Below are positions 29,906 through 38,609 of a DNA stretch of 45,816 nt, in pieces. A program made the translations under genes and the position numbers. This DNA is from Candidatus Hebobacteria bacterium (GTDB taxonomy: Bacteria; Armatimonadota; Hebobacteria; Hebobacterales; Hebobacteraceae): positions 1 through 45,816 of the forward strand of contig JALGXV010000001.1 of assembly GCA_029821885.1 (NCBI GenBank). Reading direction: 5' to 3'. Under the pieces are notes generated by a model. That model worked only from the letters and a program-made list of their open reading frames with translations. It searched no databases and was not told the origin of the DNA. Positions within the stretch are counted from its first letter, which is position 1. Each line of letters begins with the position of its first letter.

Positions 29906-30814
29906 TCAGGCGCCGATGGAGGCGAACACCAGCCCTGCCACCGCCACGAACACAACGATCCTTGAGAAATACGACATGGACTGGTCTATGCGAAGACGCG
30001 GATTGACGGCGTTGACGAGGCCGACGACGACCACGAGCACGCCGACCAGAGCGAAGTTGACAACCAGATCGACTGGCCACAGGCCCGAGCGCGGAAGCGG
30101 CACGAAGATCTGAACCAAGATCGACCCGAAGATCAACATCTTCGCGTACGAGGCCATTTTGAACAGCGCCAGGCCAGGGCCCGAACGCTCGATGAACGGG
30201 CCCTCCATGATCTCCTGATCGGCCTCGGCGATGTCGAAGGGCAGCTTCCCCACCTGGGCCTGCAGCGCGAGAAGGAAGGCCACGCCGGCGAAGACCATTG
30301 AGACGCTCGGCCCGGCGGCCGCGTAGCTCTCCATCATCTCGGGGAAGCTGAGCGAGCCGGCCTTCACAGCGGCCGTCACCAGCGCGATGGCGACCACCGG
30401 CTCGACGCTGAAGATCATCATCATTTCCCGAGAGGCACCGACGTAGGCGTATGGATTGCCGCTCGCGAAGCCGCCCAGAATGATGGCGACACCCGCCAGC
30501 GCGACGAAGTAGATGAACACAATCGCGTCGCCGGCAAAGGCGAGCGGAGGCGGTGTGCCAAGGGGAGTGAGGAGAGCGGCCATCAGCACCGCACCCAGAC
30601 ACAGCGTCGGGCCGATCTGCCAGACCATCCCCGCCTCCGGAACCAGGTCTTCTTTCGCCAGAAGCTTCATGATGTCGAGGTAGGGCTGGATCAGAGGCGG
30701 GCCCTTGCGAGAATGCACGATGGCGCGAATCCGGCGCATGACGCCCTCCGCCAGCGGCGCCAGCCCAACGATGAGCACCAGGTTGAGGACAGCTAGCCCG
30801 ATCACTTGCGCCAT
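29906..30814 (-). CDS. NuoH/HycD/HyfC-like membrane subunit
   Basis: 'AIVHSRKGPPLIQPYLDIMKLLAKED', 'GKLPFDIAEADQEIMEGPFIERSGPGLALFKMASYAKM'. Confidence 0.92.
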   Translation of the reverse strand: MAQVIGLAVLNLVLIVGLAPLAEGVMRRIRAIVHSRKGPPLIQPYLDIMKLLAKEDLVPEAGMVWQIGPTLCLGAVLMAALLTPLGTPPPLAFAGDAIVFIYFVALAGVAIILGGFASGNPYAYVGASREMMMIFSVEPVVAIALVTAAVKAGSLSFPEMMESYAAAGPSVSMVFAGVAFLLALQAQVGKLPFDIAEADQEIMEGPFIERSGPGLALFKMASYAKMLIFGSILVQIFVPLPRSGLWPVDLVVNFALVGVLVVVVGLVNAVNPRLRIDQSMSYFSRIVVFVAVAGLVFASIGA

Positions 30815-30851
30815 GGACTCGTCCTTTCGTCCTTCGAGGCCGGGAAGTGTA

Positions 30852-32543
30852 TCACCGCTCCGACTTCTCCTGAGAGAGTCGGAGCAGATCTTCCTTGCTG
30901 AGCATGGCCTGCCGACCTGTACGCACGTCTACAGTCTCCACCCGCTCGGTGCAGGAGAAGCAGGGGTCCATGCTGCCGAGGGTTATCGGTACGTCCGCGA
31001 TGGTCTCGTCTTTGATCATGAGCGGCAGTGCCTGGAGGTTCTGATAGGTCGGAGCGCGGACCCGCCATCGGTCCGGCCGGTTGTTCTCCCCGGTGATGAG
31101 GTAGTGAATGGCCTCTCCTCTGGGAGCCTCCACCGTGCAGACGCCCTGCCGGCCCGCTGGGATCTCCTCGGCGAACTCGACCATGAGCGGCCCGTCCGGC
31201 ATGGTCTTGAGCCCCTCCCGCACAAGCCGTATCGACTCGAACAGCTCTTCCAGTCTCACCACGACGCGAGCCCAATTGTCACACCCGTCGTTCGTGATGG
31301 CCCGTGTCTGGAGTTCGTCGTAGGCCGCGTACGGGTGGTCGACTCGGGCGTCGATATCGACGTTCGAGCCGCGAGCCGTCGGGCCGACGACGCACACGCT
31401 CCTGGCGTCTTCCTCGGGCAGTATGCCCACTCCCTTGAGTCGCACAAGCAGCGTCGTGTCTCCCTGCACAGCGTCGACCACCGCCAGGGACTCCTTCTCG
31501 ATCTGCCCGATGCAGTCGAGTATCTCCGGGTGAATGTCGGGCGAGATATCCCAGCGCACTCCACCCACGAGGTTCATCCCGAAGCTCTTCCGGCTCCCCG
31601 TGATCTTCTCACACAGCCACATGATCGGCTCCCGGATCCGCCATGCCTGCATCAGCACCGTATCGAATCCGAGGATGTGACCGGCAATCCCGAGCCACAG
31701 CAGGTGAGAGTGGATCCGCTCCACCTCGAGCATGATCGAGCGAATGTAGCGCGCGCGGCGCGGAGCCTGCACGCCGGCCGCCTGCTCAGCCGCTTCGCAG
31801 TAACAGCTCGAATGGATGAAGCCGCAGATCCCGCAGATGCGTTCGGCCACGAACGGGATCTGATTGTATGTCAGCACGCTGTCGCCGAGCTTCTCGATGC
31901 CTCGGTGGTTGTAGAAGCCGCGGTAGTCGCACCCAACCACCCGCTCGCCGTCGACGAACAGCCGGAGCTGAGCCGGCTCCTCGAGCACCGGGTAGAACGG
32001 ACCGACCACAACTGTCGAGGTGCCCTCCGGCGCCTCCTTGAACTTCACCTCTGCGCCCTCGACCGGCTCCGGATTGGCGTCATAGGGGAAGTCCTTCCGG
32101 AGCGGGTGCACACCTTCCGGCCAATCATCGGGCAACACAAGCCGCCGTGGGTCTGGATGTCCCTTGGCCTTGACGCCGACCAAGTCCTGAATCTCCCTCT
32201 CCGACCAGCCCGCGGCCACGACGTCCGGCGTGATGGCCTCCACCTCCGCGCCGTTCTCCGAGACGTCGGCCCGCAGGCAGACGAACTGCTTTGCCTTGTC
32301 GCGGGAGAAGATATGGGTGACGCTCAGGCAGCCCTCCGTTGCAAGTCGGTCGATGCCAGCGGAGATGACGAATCGGGCGTCGAGCTTATCTTGAAGGTGC
32401 CGACTTGCCGGCCGAATGAGCTCCTTGTCGACGGTTAGGTAAAGAGCGCCGGGAGCTGGCTCCTCGGCCGCGCGCAGGCCCTCGCCGAACTTCTCGCGCA
32501 TCTCCTGTATAACTTGTTGCGTAGTCACAGAACCAGCCTCCAT
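30852..32543 (-). CDS. Group 4 [NiFe]-hydrogenase large subunit (NuoC-NuoD fusion, HycE/HyfG-like)
   Basis: Both Ni-ligand Cys pairs: 'ERICGICGFIHSS' and 'DPCFSCTER', followed by a C-terminal extension. Confidence 0.93.
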   Translation of the reverse strand: MEAGSVTTQQVIQEMREKFGEGLRAAEEPAPGALYLTVDKELIRPASRHLQDKLDARFVISAGIDRLATEGCLSVTHIFSRDKAKQFVCLRADVSENGAEVEAITPDVVAAGWSEREIQDLVGVKAKGHPDPRRLVLPDDWPEGVHPLRKDFPYDANPEPVEGAEVKFKEAPEGTSTVVVGPFYPVLEEPAQLRLFVDGERVVGCDYRGFYNHRGIEKLGDSVLTYNQIPFVAERICGICGFIHSSCYCEAAEQAAGVQAPRRARYIRSIMLEVERIHSHLLWLGIAGHILGFDTVLMQAWRIREPIMWLCEKITGSRKSFGMNLVGGVRWDISPDIHPEILDCIGQIEKESLAVVDAVQGDTTLLVRLKGVGILPEEDARSVCVVGPTARGSNVDIDARVDHPYAAYDELQTRAITNDGCDNWARVVVRLEELFESIRLVREGLKTMPDGPLMVEFAEEIPAGRQGVCTVEAPRGEAIHYLITGENNRPDRWRVRAPTYQNLQALPLMIKDETIADVPITLGSMDPCFSCTERVETVDVRTGRQAMLSKEDLLRLSQEKSER

Positions 32544-32552
32544 CCCCCCAAG

Positions 32553-34592
32553 CTATCTCATCACTGAGAACAGCACTGCCAGAACGAGCACCATCCCCAC
32601 CACCTGCCACACCAGGTACCACTGGGGGATGCCGACGTGAGAGCGAGAGAACCGCTCGGCCACTCGGCTTCCGGCCTTGACCAGAGGTCCGTACAGCCAG
32701 GCATCAACGTCGAATATCTTGGCCAGCGTGGTCGGGTAGGCGGTCTTCGGCGTTCCCGTCGTGACGTACACTCTCTCGAACGCGCGCCGGAACGGCTCGT
32801 AGAACCCATGTGCGTGGAAGTGGCCGAGCCGCTGCGGGAGATCGACGCCGCAGTACCACACCGGCACGACTCGCGAAGGCGCTTGTGCCATGCGCGCGAT
32901 GCCATAGGAGATCGCCATACAGATGCCCAGCGCCACGGTTGATGCCAGCGGATGCCAGACCCCGGCGGCGGCCCCATCTGCTGTGAAGGTCAGCCCCAGC
33001 GCGGAGGTCCCGAGCGCCCCAGAGAGGGTGGTGCCGGAGAGGGCGGTCGTCAGGGGTGTGACCGCCCGGTAGACGGCTGTCAGCGGCAGCATGGGGAACA
33101 GGCCGAACGCGACGCAGCACAGGCCGAGGATCACCTGAGGCACCTGCATACTGGCGGGCACATCATTGCGCTTCTCAGTCAGGTGTGCCACGTGCTGTGA
33201 AGGCTGCCCGAGAAAGGCGGCCCCGAGGTACTTGAACAGAGCGGCGAGGGTCACCAGGGAGATGAACATCGCCGTCAGCCCGAAGAGCAGGAAGAGCGGG
33301 AACCCGATGCCGCCGATGACGGACACCTGGTAAATCAGCCACTTGCTGGAGAAGCCGTTGAAGGGCGGCATGCCGGAAATGGACAGCGCGCCGATACCGG
33401 CCATGAGCGCGGTCACCGGTAGCAGACGCGCGAGCCCGCCCATCATGCCCAGGTCGCCGACGCCCGTTCGGTAGCGAAGCGAACCTGTCGTGAAGAACAG
33501 CAGGGACTTGTAGAACACGCCGTTCATCAAGTGGAAGAGGCCGGCCAGCAGCCCCACCAAGGCCAACGTGGGATTGCTCGACATGAAGTAGGCCCCCATG
33601 CCGATGGCCAGGAAGACATATCCCATCTGGCCGATAATGCAGAACGATATCAGGCGTTTGGCGTTGCCCTGGGACAGCGATGCGAGAGTTGCCACGAAGA
33701 TGGAGCCAGTTCCCAGGAGCGCGATGGCTACCCCCCAGACGGTGGAGAACTGCGAGCCCGGCAGCAGATCGACAAAGATCCGCAACAGGCCGTAGACGCC
33801 GAGGTTTGTCATCGTGCCGGCGAAGGCGGCGCTGGCGCCGCTGGGCGCGGCCGGATACGCGTCCGGCAGCCAATCACCAAAGGGCAGTATGCCTGCCTTG
33901 GTGGCGAACCCAATGAGCCACAGCGCGAGCAGGACATGCAGCGCTATGGGGGTGGTCTCGGCCAGCTTCCCCATGGCCTGCGCGCTGGCGGCAAAGCTGA
34001 AGGAATGAGGCTCTGCCGTGTGCCAGAGCACGACTGCGGCGATGAGGATGAGAATCGTCGCCACATGTGTGACTACGATGTATTTGAAGCCTGCGCGGAG
34101 TACGCTCGGATTCTCCTTGTCATAGATCACCAGGAAGTAAGAGCAGATGGTCATGAACTCCCAGAAGACGAGGAAGAAGAACCAGTCGCGCACCGTGACG
34201 ACACCGATGATCCCGGCGAAGAAGAGGAGCAATATCGGATAGAATCGCGCCGGATGCTCCCGCTGGTAGATGCGCATGTACGAGGTCGAGTAGAGGGTGC
34301 TCAAGAACGCTATCACGCCGATTATGAGCAAGAAGAAGCCGCTGAACCGGTCGACCGCCAACGTGAGGCTGGCGCCGATGCCGCTCACCGCCGCCACCGT
34401 TGCCGGGGCCGGCGCGAGCTCGGAGCTCAGCAGCCTCACAGCCCCTCCCCAGAGGGCCAGTGCGCTGGCCGCTGCGACGAAGAGCAGCGCCAGGTAGGCG
34501 CAGGTGCTGCGGCTGCGCGAGACGACCGCCGTCACAACCGCGCCCAGGACCAGCAGCACAACAGCGTGCATCACAGCTTGAACAGGCGTCAT
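32553..34592 (-). CDS. Antiporter-like subunit (NuoL/M/N, HyfB/D/F family), copy B, divergent
   Basis: 679 aa; 'ATKAGILPFGDWLPDAYPAAPSGASAAFAGTMTNLGVYGL', 'LSISGMPPFNGFSSK'. Confidence 0.9.
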   Translation of the reverse strand: MTPVQAVMHAVVLLVLGAVVTAVVSRSRSTCAYLALLFVAAASALALWGGAVRLLSSELAPAPATVAAVSGIGASLTLAVDRFSGFFLLIIGVIAFLSTLYSTSYMRIYQREHPARFYPILLLFFAGIIGVVTVRDWFFFLVFWEFMTICSYFLVIYDKENPSVLRAGFKYIVVTHVATILILIAAVVLWHTAEPHSFSFAASAQAMGKLAETTPIALHVLLALWLIGFATKAGILPFGDWLPDAYPAAPSGASAAFAGTMTNLGVYGLLRIFVDLLPGSQFSTVWGVAIALLGTGSIFVATLASLSQGNAKRLISFCIIGQMGYVFLAIGMGAYFMSSNPTLALVGLLAGLFHLMNGVFYKSLLFFTTGSLRYRTGVGDLGMMGGLARLLPVTALMAGIGALSISGMPPFNGFSSKWLIYQVSVIGGIGFPLFLLFGLTAMFISLVTLAALFKYLGAAFLGQPSQHVAHLTEKRNDVPASMQVPQVILGLCCVAFGLFPMLPLTAVYRAVTPLTTALSGTTLSGALGTSALGLTFTADGAAAGVWHPLASTVALGICMAISYGIARMAQAPSRVVPVWYCGVDLPQRLGHFHAHGFYEPFRRAFERVYVTTGTPKTAYPTTLAKIFDVDAWLYGPLVKAGSRVAERFSRSHVGIPQWYLVWQVVGMVLVLAVLFSVMR

Positions 34593-34612
34593 CTGCTATC
34601 CCTCGTTCCTAA

Positions 34613-36085
34613 TCAGAAGCCTCCGCCCGGCACCAGGAGCTTGACGATTGGGAGTCCGACATAGGGCGCGACTACGCACAGGACCATGCAGGCGACCAGC
34701 GCGACGCTCATCGGCCAGGGCGGATCGGCGGCCGCGGCCGCAACCTGTGAGGGCCGCCCGAGGAAGACTCTCTGTGCCACCCACATGAGCCAGCCGAACG
34801 ATATCGCGCTCTCGGCGACCAGCAACACGAGCAGGGCCACACCGCCCGGCGATTCCAGCGCGCCGGCGAAGATGAAGAGCTTCGACCAGAAGCACGACAA
34901 TGGTGGAATACCGGTCACCGCCAGCGCGCCCACCATGAAGGTGACGGCCTCGAGTGGCATCTTCCGCGCCAGCCCCGACAGCTGGCTGATCCGGCGCGTG
35001 CCCGCGCCGTAGGCTATGGCACCAACGCACAGGAAGAGAGTGCCCTTGGCGGCCCCGTGACAGAGGATGTGCAGTGCGGCGCCCTGGTAGCCGACCTTCG
35101 ACCCGAAGACGCCGAGTGAGATCCCGATCAGTACATAGGCCAGGTGGACGATGGTCGAGTAAGCCAGCAGCTTCTTCAGATCGTCCTGGCGCAGGTAAGC
35201 GAGGACGCCCATCAGCATCGTGAGCAACGCCATCACCGCCATGACGATGCCGATGTCCTGGGGCACTGCCCAGCCCGATATGACGAGCCGAGCGACCAGG
35301 TAGACGCCGGCCTTCACCATGGCGGCAGCGTGCAGATAAGCGCTCACGGGCGTGGGCGCCTCCATGGCGTCCGGCAGCCAGGTGTGGAACGGTATCTGAG
35401 CCGACTTGGCCCAAGCGGCGACAAGCAGCAGCACGAAGACGGCCACCTTCAGGCCCCCAGGCAGCTCACCGATGGCCGCAAACTCGAAGGAGCCTGCCGC
35501 GGCGAACAGCAGAAGCAGTGCGACCAAGAACCCGAACCCACCGATGTGGGTCATGATGAGAGCCTTGAATCCGGCTCGCGTCGCGGCTGGCTCCTGGGTG
35601 TGAGAGATAAGCGCCCAGGAAGACAGGGTGGTCATCTCCCAGAAGATGAAGAGCTGCAGCAGGTTGGGAGCGAGGGCCACACCCACCATTGAGGTGAAGA
35701 ACAGCATCAGCCAGAAGTAGTAGCGCTGCTGACCGTTCCGGTGGGGATGCTCTGCATTGCGCGCGCTCAGATACTCGGTCGAATAGAGGACGATCAGAAA
35801 GCCGATGACCGTGATGACGAGCACCATGACGGAGCTCAGCGGGTTGAGCGCGAGGCCGAACAGACTCTCGCCGGCCCGGCCCGGAAGCCAGGGCATGCCG
35901 CCGAGCCGAAAATCGGCCCCATGCGGGTAGGCGCGGATGACGGCGGCGACCCCGATCACCATCGCCGCCAGGGAGGCGAGCACTGCGACCACGGGCGCCG
36001 CGCGCGGGCGGGAGATGCCGGCCACGACTGCGCCCGCCGCGGGCACCACAAGCAACGCGAGCATCAGCAGAAGCATCAGGTCCAT
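34613..36085 (-). CDS. Antiporter-like subunit (NuoL/M/N, HyfB/D/F family), copy C
   Basis: 'WAKSAQIPFHTWLPDAMEAPTPVSAYLHAAAMVKAGVYLVAR', 'LKKLLAYSTIVHLAYVLIG'. Confidence 0.91.
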   Translation of the reverse strand: MDLMLLLMLALLVVPAAGAVVAGISRPRAAPVVAVLASLAAMVIGVAAVIRAYPHGADFRLGGMPWLPGRAGESLFGLALNPLSSVMVLVITVIGFLIVLYSTEYLSARNAEHPHRNGQQRYYFWLMLFFTSMVGVALAPNLLQLFIFWEMTTLSSWALISHTQEPAATRAGFKALIMTHIGGFGFLVALLLLFAAAGSFEFAAIGELPGGLKVAVFVLLLVAAWAKSAQIPFHTWLPDAMEAPTPVSAYLHAAAMVKAGVYLVARLVISGWAVPQDIGIVMAVMALLTMLMGVLAYLRQDDLKKLLAYSTIVHLAYVLIGISLGVFGSKVGYQGAALHILCHGAAKGTLFLCVGAIAYGAGTRRISQLSGLARKMPLEAVTFMVGALAVTGIPPLSCFWSKLFIFAGALESPGGVALLVLLVAESAISFGWLMWVAQRVFLGRPSQVAAAAADPPWPMSVALVACMVLCVVAPYVGLPIVKLLVPGGGF

Positions 36086-36630
36086 CGGTGGCTCTGGCCC
36101 CCTTCCTCGTCAGCAGTGCACGCGGCCGCTGCAGCCGAAGCGCAGGACGGTCGCGCTCTGCCATACCGTCGAATCAGCAGGTCCGCGATGGCGTCGACGG
36201 ACTCGCTCACAGCGGCCGAGAGATCGGCGCCGAAGGCGGTAACGCCGGGCTGGATTCCGACCAGAATCAGCTCGGCTCCGCTGATGGTGGACAGGTAGTG
36301 CATCAGAGTCCGCAGTGGAACATCGTGCGTCGTTCCCAGCCTGCTGGAGAGGTCCTCAATCCGGAAGAGCGCGACGTCTCCAGGTGCCCCTCCGAAATTG
36401 ACCGCGTCGAGGAGAATGATCGAGTCCGGCGCGGGCGCAGTTGCCTCACCCAAATGTCGCTCAGGCGCATCCCCGCCGTCGATGCAGGGAATCTCCACTC
36501 GGCCAGACACTCTGTCTATGAGGGCGGGCCCGGCGGCATCATCACCGCACCATCTGTTGCCAATGGCCAGCAGCACCGCCCTGCTGCGGAGCGCTCTATC
36601 CAGCCTCTCTACTCCAGGGGACATCGCCAT
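36076..36630 (-). CDS. Hydrogenase maturation protease (HycI/HyaD family)
   Basis: 'LLAIGNRWCGDDAAGPAL', 'IILLDAVNFGGAPGDVALF', 'TTHDVPLRTLMHYLSTISGAELILVGIQPG'. Confidence 0.87.
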   Translation of the reverse strand: MAMSPGVERLDRALRSRAVLLAIGNRWCGDDAAGPALIDRVSGRVEIPCIDGGDAPERHLGEATAPAPDSIILLDAVNFGGAPGDVALFRIEDLSSRLGTTHDVPLRTLMHYLSTISGAELILVGIQPGVTAFGADLSAAVSESVDAIADLLIRRYGRARPSCASAAAAACTADEEGGQSHRWT

Positions 36631-36633
36631 GTG

Positions 36634-37464
36634 CTAGCCAGGGTCCATCATGGTCTTCATCTGCCGGTAACTGAATACGGGGCCGTCCTTGCAGACGTAC
36701 TTGTCGCCGATCAGGCAGTGGTTGCACTTGCCCACACCGCAGCGCATATGCCGCTCCAGGGTGGTGTATATGTCTTCCTCCGCGAGCCCCATGGACAGCA
36801 GATCCCTCACCACGAAGCGGATCATGATCGGTGGGCCGCATACGAAAGCCACCGTCGCCTGCGGCTCGATATCCGCCTTCGGGAAGAGCGTCCCCACAAC
36901 GCCCACGTTGTCGGTCCAGCTTTCGTCGCCGACATCGACGGTCACCATGAACTCCACGTCATCGCGGGCCCGCCAGCGCTCGAGGTCATCCTTGTAGACC
37001 AAGTCGGCGGGGGCCCGCGCGCCGTAGAGCACAGTGACTTTGCCGAACTCGCCGCGACTGTTGAGCACCTGCCAGATGAGGGGACGCAGAGGCGGCAGGC
37101 CAATGCCTCCCCCGACGAACAGGATGTCACGCCGTTTCACTTCATCAAACGGAAAGCCGTTCCCCAACGGGCCGCGCACGCCGAGCTGGGCCCCAACCTC
37201 TAGGTTGTGAAGCGCATCCGTGACAGACCCTGTGCCGCGCACGGTGATCTCAAACGTATCAGCACCGTCCCGAGCAGAGGCCAGACAGAAGGGCGCCTCG
37301 CCGACGCCGAACAGAGACACCTCCACGAACTGCCCCGGGCGGTACTGGAAGGCCTCCCAGCGGGCCGGCTCGACGAAACGAAGGCCGAAGGTCTTCGTGT
37401 CGTAGGTCTCGTCCCGAATCGCGGCGATCTCGACCACATCAGGCAGGTAGGCATTCTCCATCAT
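36634..37464 (-). CDS. Sulfhydrogenase gamma-subunit-like FAD/NAD(P)-binding, 2Fe-2S protein
   Basis: 'YRPGQFVEVSLFGVGEAPF', 'ILFVGGGIGLPPLRPLIWQ', 'VAFVCGPPIMI', C-terminal 'CGVGKCNHCLIGDKYVCKDGPVFSY'; ATGA overlap with the upstream gene. Confidence 0.9.
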   Translation of the reverse strand: MMENAYLPDVVEIAAIRDETYDTKTFGLRFVEPARWEAFQYRPGQFVEVSLFGVGEAPFCLASARDGADTFEITVRGTGSVTDALHNLEVGAQLGVRGPLGNGFPFDEVKRRDILFVGGGIGLPPLRPLIWQVLNSRGEFGKVTVLYGARAPADLVYKDDLERWRARDDVEFMVTVDVGDESWTDNVGVVGTLFPKADIEPQATVAFVCGPPIMIRFVVRDLLSMGLAEEDIYTTLERHMRCGVGKCNHCLIGDKYVCKDGPVFSYRQMKTMMDPG

Positions 37465-38516
37465 ATCGCTCCGCGCCGAATCCTGGCTGTGACCGTTGGC
37501 ATGTCGTTGCTGCCCAGGCAAGTGGCGATGCAACGGCCACACCCCACACAGCCGTGGGTCTCGAGTTCCTTGGCGAACTGATAGCTCAGCTTGTGGAAGA
37601 AGCGCGCCTTCACGCGGTCTCGACGCTGTGCCCGCGGGTTGTGTCCGCTAGCTTCGAGGGTGTAGCACGAGTAGAGGCAACTATCCCAGAGCCGGTCCCG
37701 ATGTCCCTCGCCTTCGCTCTGCCAGTCGGCTGTGAGGAAGCAGGTGCAGGTGGGACACACGAAGGAGCAGCCGCCACACTCCAGGCAGCGATCGGCCATC
37801 TCCTCCCATAGCTCATCCGGGACGCGGTCGAAGGTCACCTTGCGGAGCGCGGCAGCGAAGTAGGACTTGTGCTCCGCAAAGCGCGCTTCTACCTCCTTCT
37901 CCAGATCGCGGCGTGCCTGGATCAACTCGTCCGGTGCTGGAGCGAAGAGGCCCTCGGCCTGGTTGATGAGCTCCTGGCCCTTCTCTGTGCCCACCTCGAC
38001 GAGGTAGTCGTCAGAGAGAGCGGTCAGCTGGAGGTCAAAGCCGGTCTCGAGGAACGGCCCGGCGTCCGCGCAGACACAGAAGCAGTCCTCGACGGGTTCG
38101 CTGCAGGTAAGGGAGATCAGCGTGCTGTGCTGCCGGCGTGTCATGTAATAGACGTCCTCGGGCTCGCGACTGAAGACTCGATCCAGGAACAGCACGCCTG
38201 ACAGGTCGCACGAGCGAACCGCAAGGAAGATACGGTCCGTCTCATCATATGTTGGCTCGAGCTGTAGGCCGTCGTCGCCCGCTCGCTGCCACCGCAGCAG
38301 TTCATCACCTTGTGGGAAGAGGAAACGCTTCAGCGGATTGATGCTGGTGCTGTAGTCCCAGGCGACCTGGTCCGGGGTCTCCACTATGTCGTAGGCAACA
38401 TCGCCGCCCTGGGCCCTTCGGGGCGCAATGACCTGGGCCCGGCCAATAAGCTTCCCCACCCACTCGGCAAGCCTGGGTCTTGTTATCACATAGGCTGCGG
38501 GTTGGCTCATCAACAT
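37461..38516 (-). CDS. Sulfhydrogenase beta-subunit-like (AsrA-like) 4Fe-4S dicluster protein
   Basis: 'CLECGGCSFVCPTCTCF' and 'CVGCGRCIATC'; adjacent to the gamma-like gene. Confidence 0.88.
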   Translation of the reverse strand: MLMSQPAAYVITRPRLAEWVGKLIGRAQVIAPRRAQGGDVAYDIVETPDQVAWDYSTSINPLKRFLFPQGDELLRWQRAGDDGLQLEPTYDETDRIFLAVRSCDLSGVLFLDRVFSREPEDVYYMTRRQHSTLISLTCSEPVEDCFCVCADAGPFLETGFDLQLTALSDDYLVEVGTEKGQELINQAEGLFAPAPDELIQARRDLEKEVEARFAEHKSYFAAALRKVTFDRVPDELWEEMADRCLECGGCSFVCPTCTCFLTADWQSEGEGHRDRLWDSCLYSCYTLEASGHNPRAQRRDRVKARFFHKLSYQFAKELETHGCVGCGRCIATCLGSNDMPTVTARIRRGAI

Positions 38517-38609
38517 CCTCCAACTGCGGCCGACCTCGCGCCGCAGCAAGCTCTCGCTATGCTCTCTCCATCATGGCAGCGCTGGCTCGTGGGCTCACCG
38601 AAGACGTCC

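Noticed and set aside
33531-34664. Long plus-strand ORFs opposite the hydrogenase genes (for example 30705-32438, 33531-34664, 36088-37203) and similar antisense ORFs elsewhere (for example 8276-10264, 14754-16106)
   Set aside because: They are shadow ORFs typical of GC-rich coding DNA, with no family motifs and full antisense overlap with well-supported genes.
26604-36085. Annotation of the run as NADH-quinone oxidoreductase (complex I)
   Set aside because: The large subunit has both Cys pairs (RICGICGFIH and DPCFSCTER) and a cleavable C-terminal extension, a HycI-like protease is encoded in the locus, and NuoE/F/A/J-like genes are not seen. A group 4 hydrogenase fits better.
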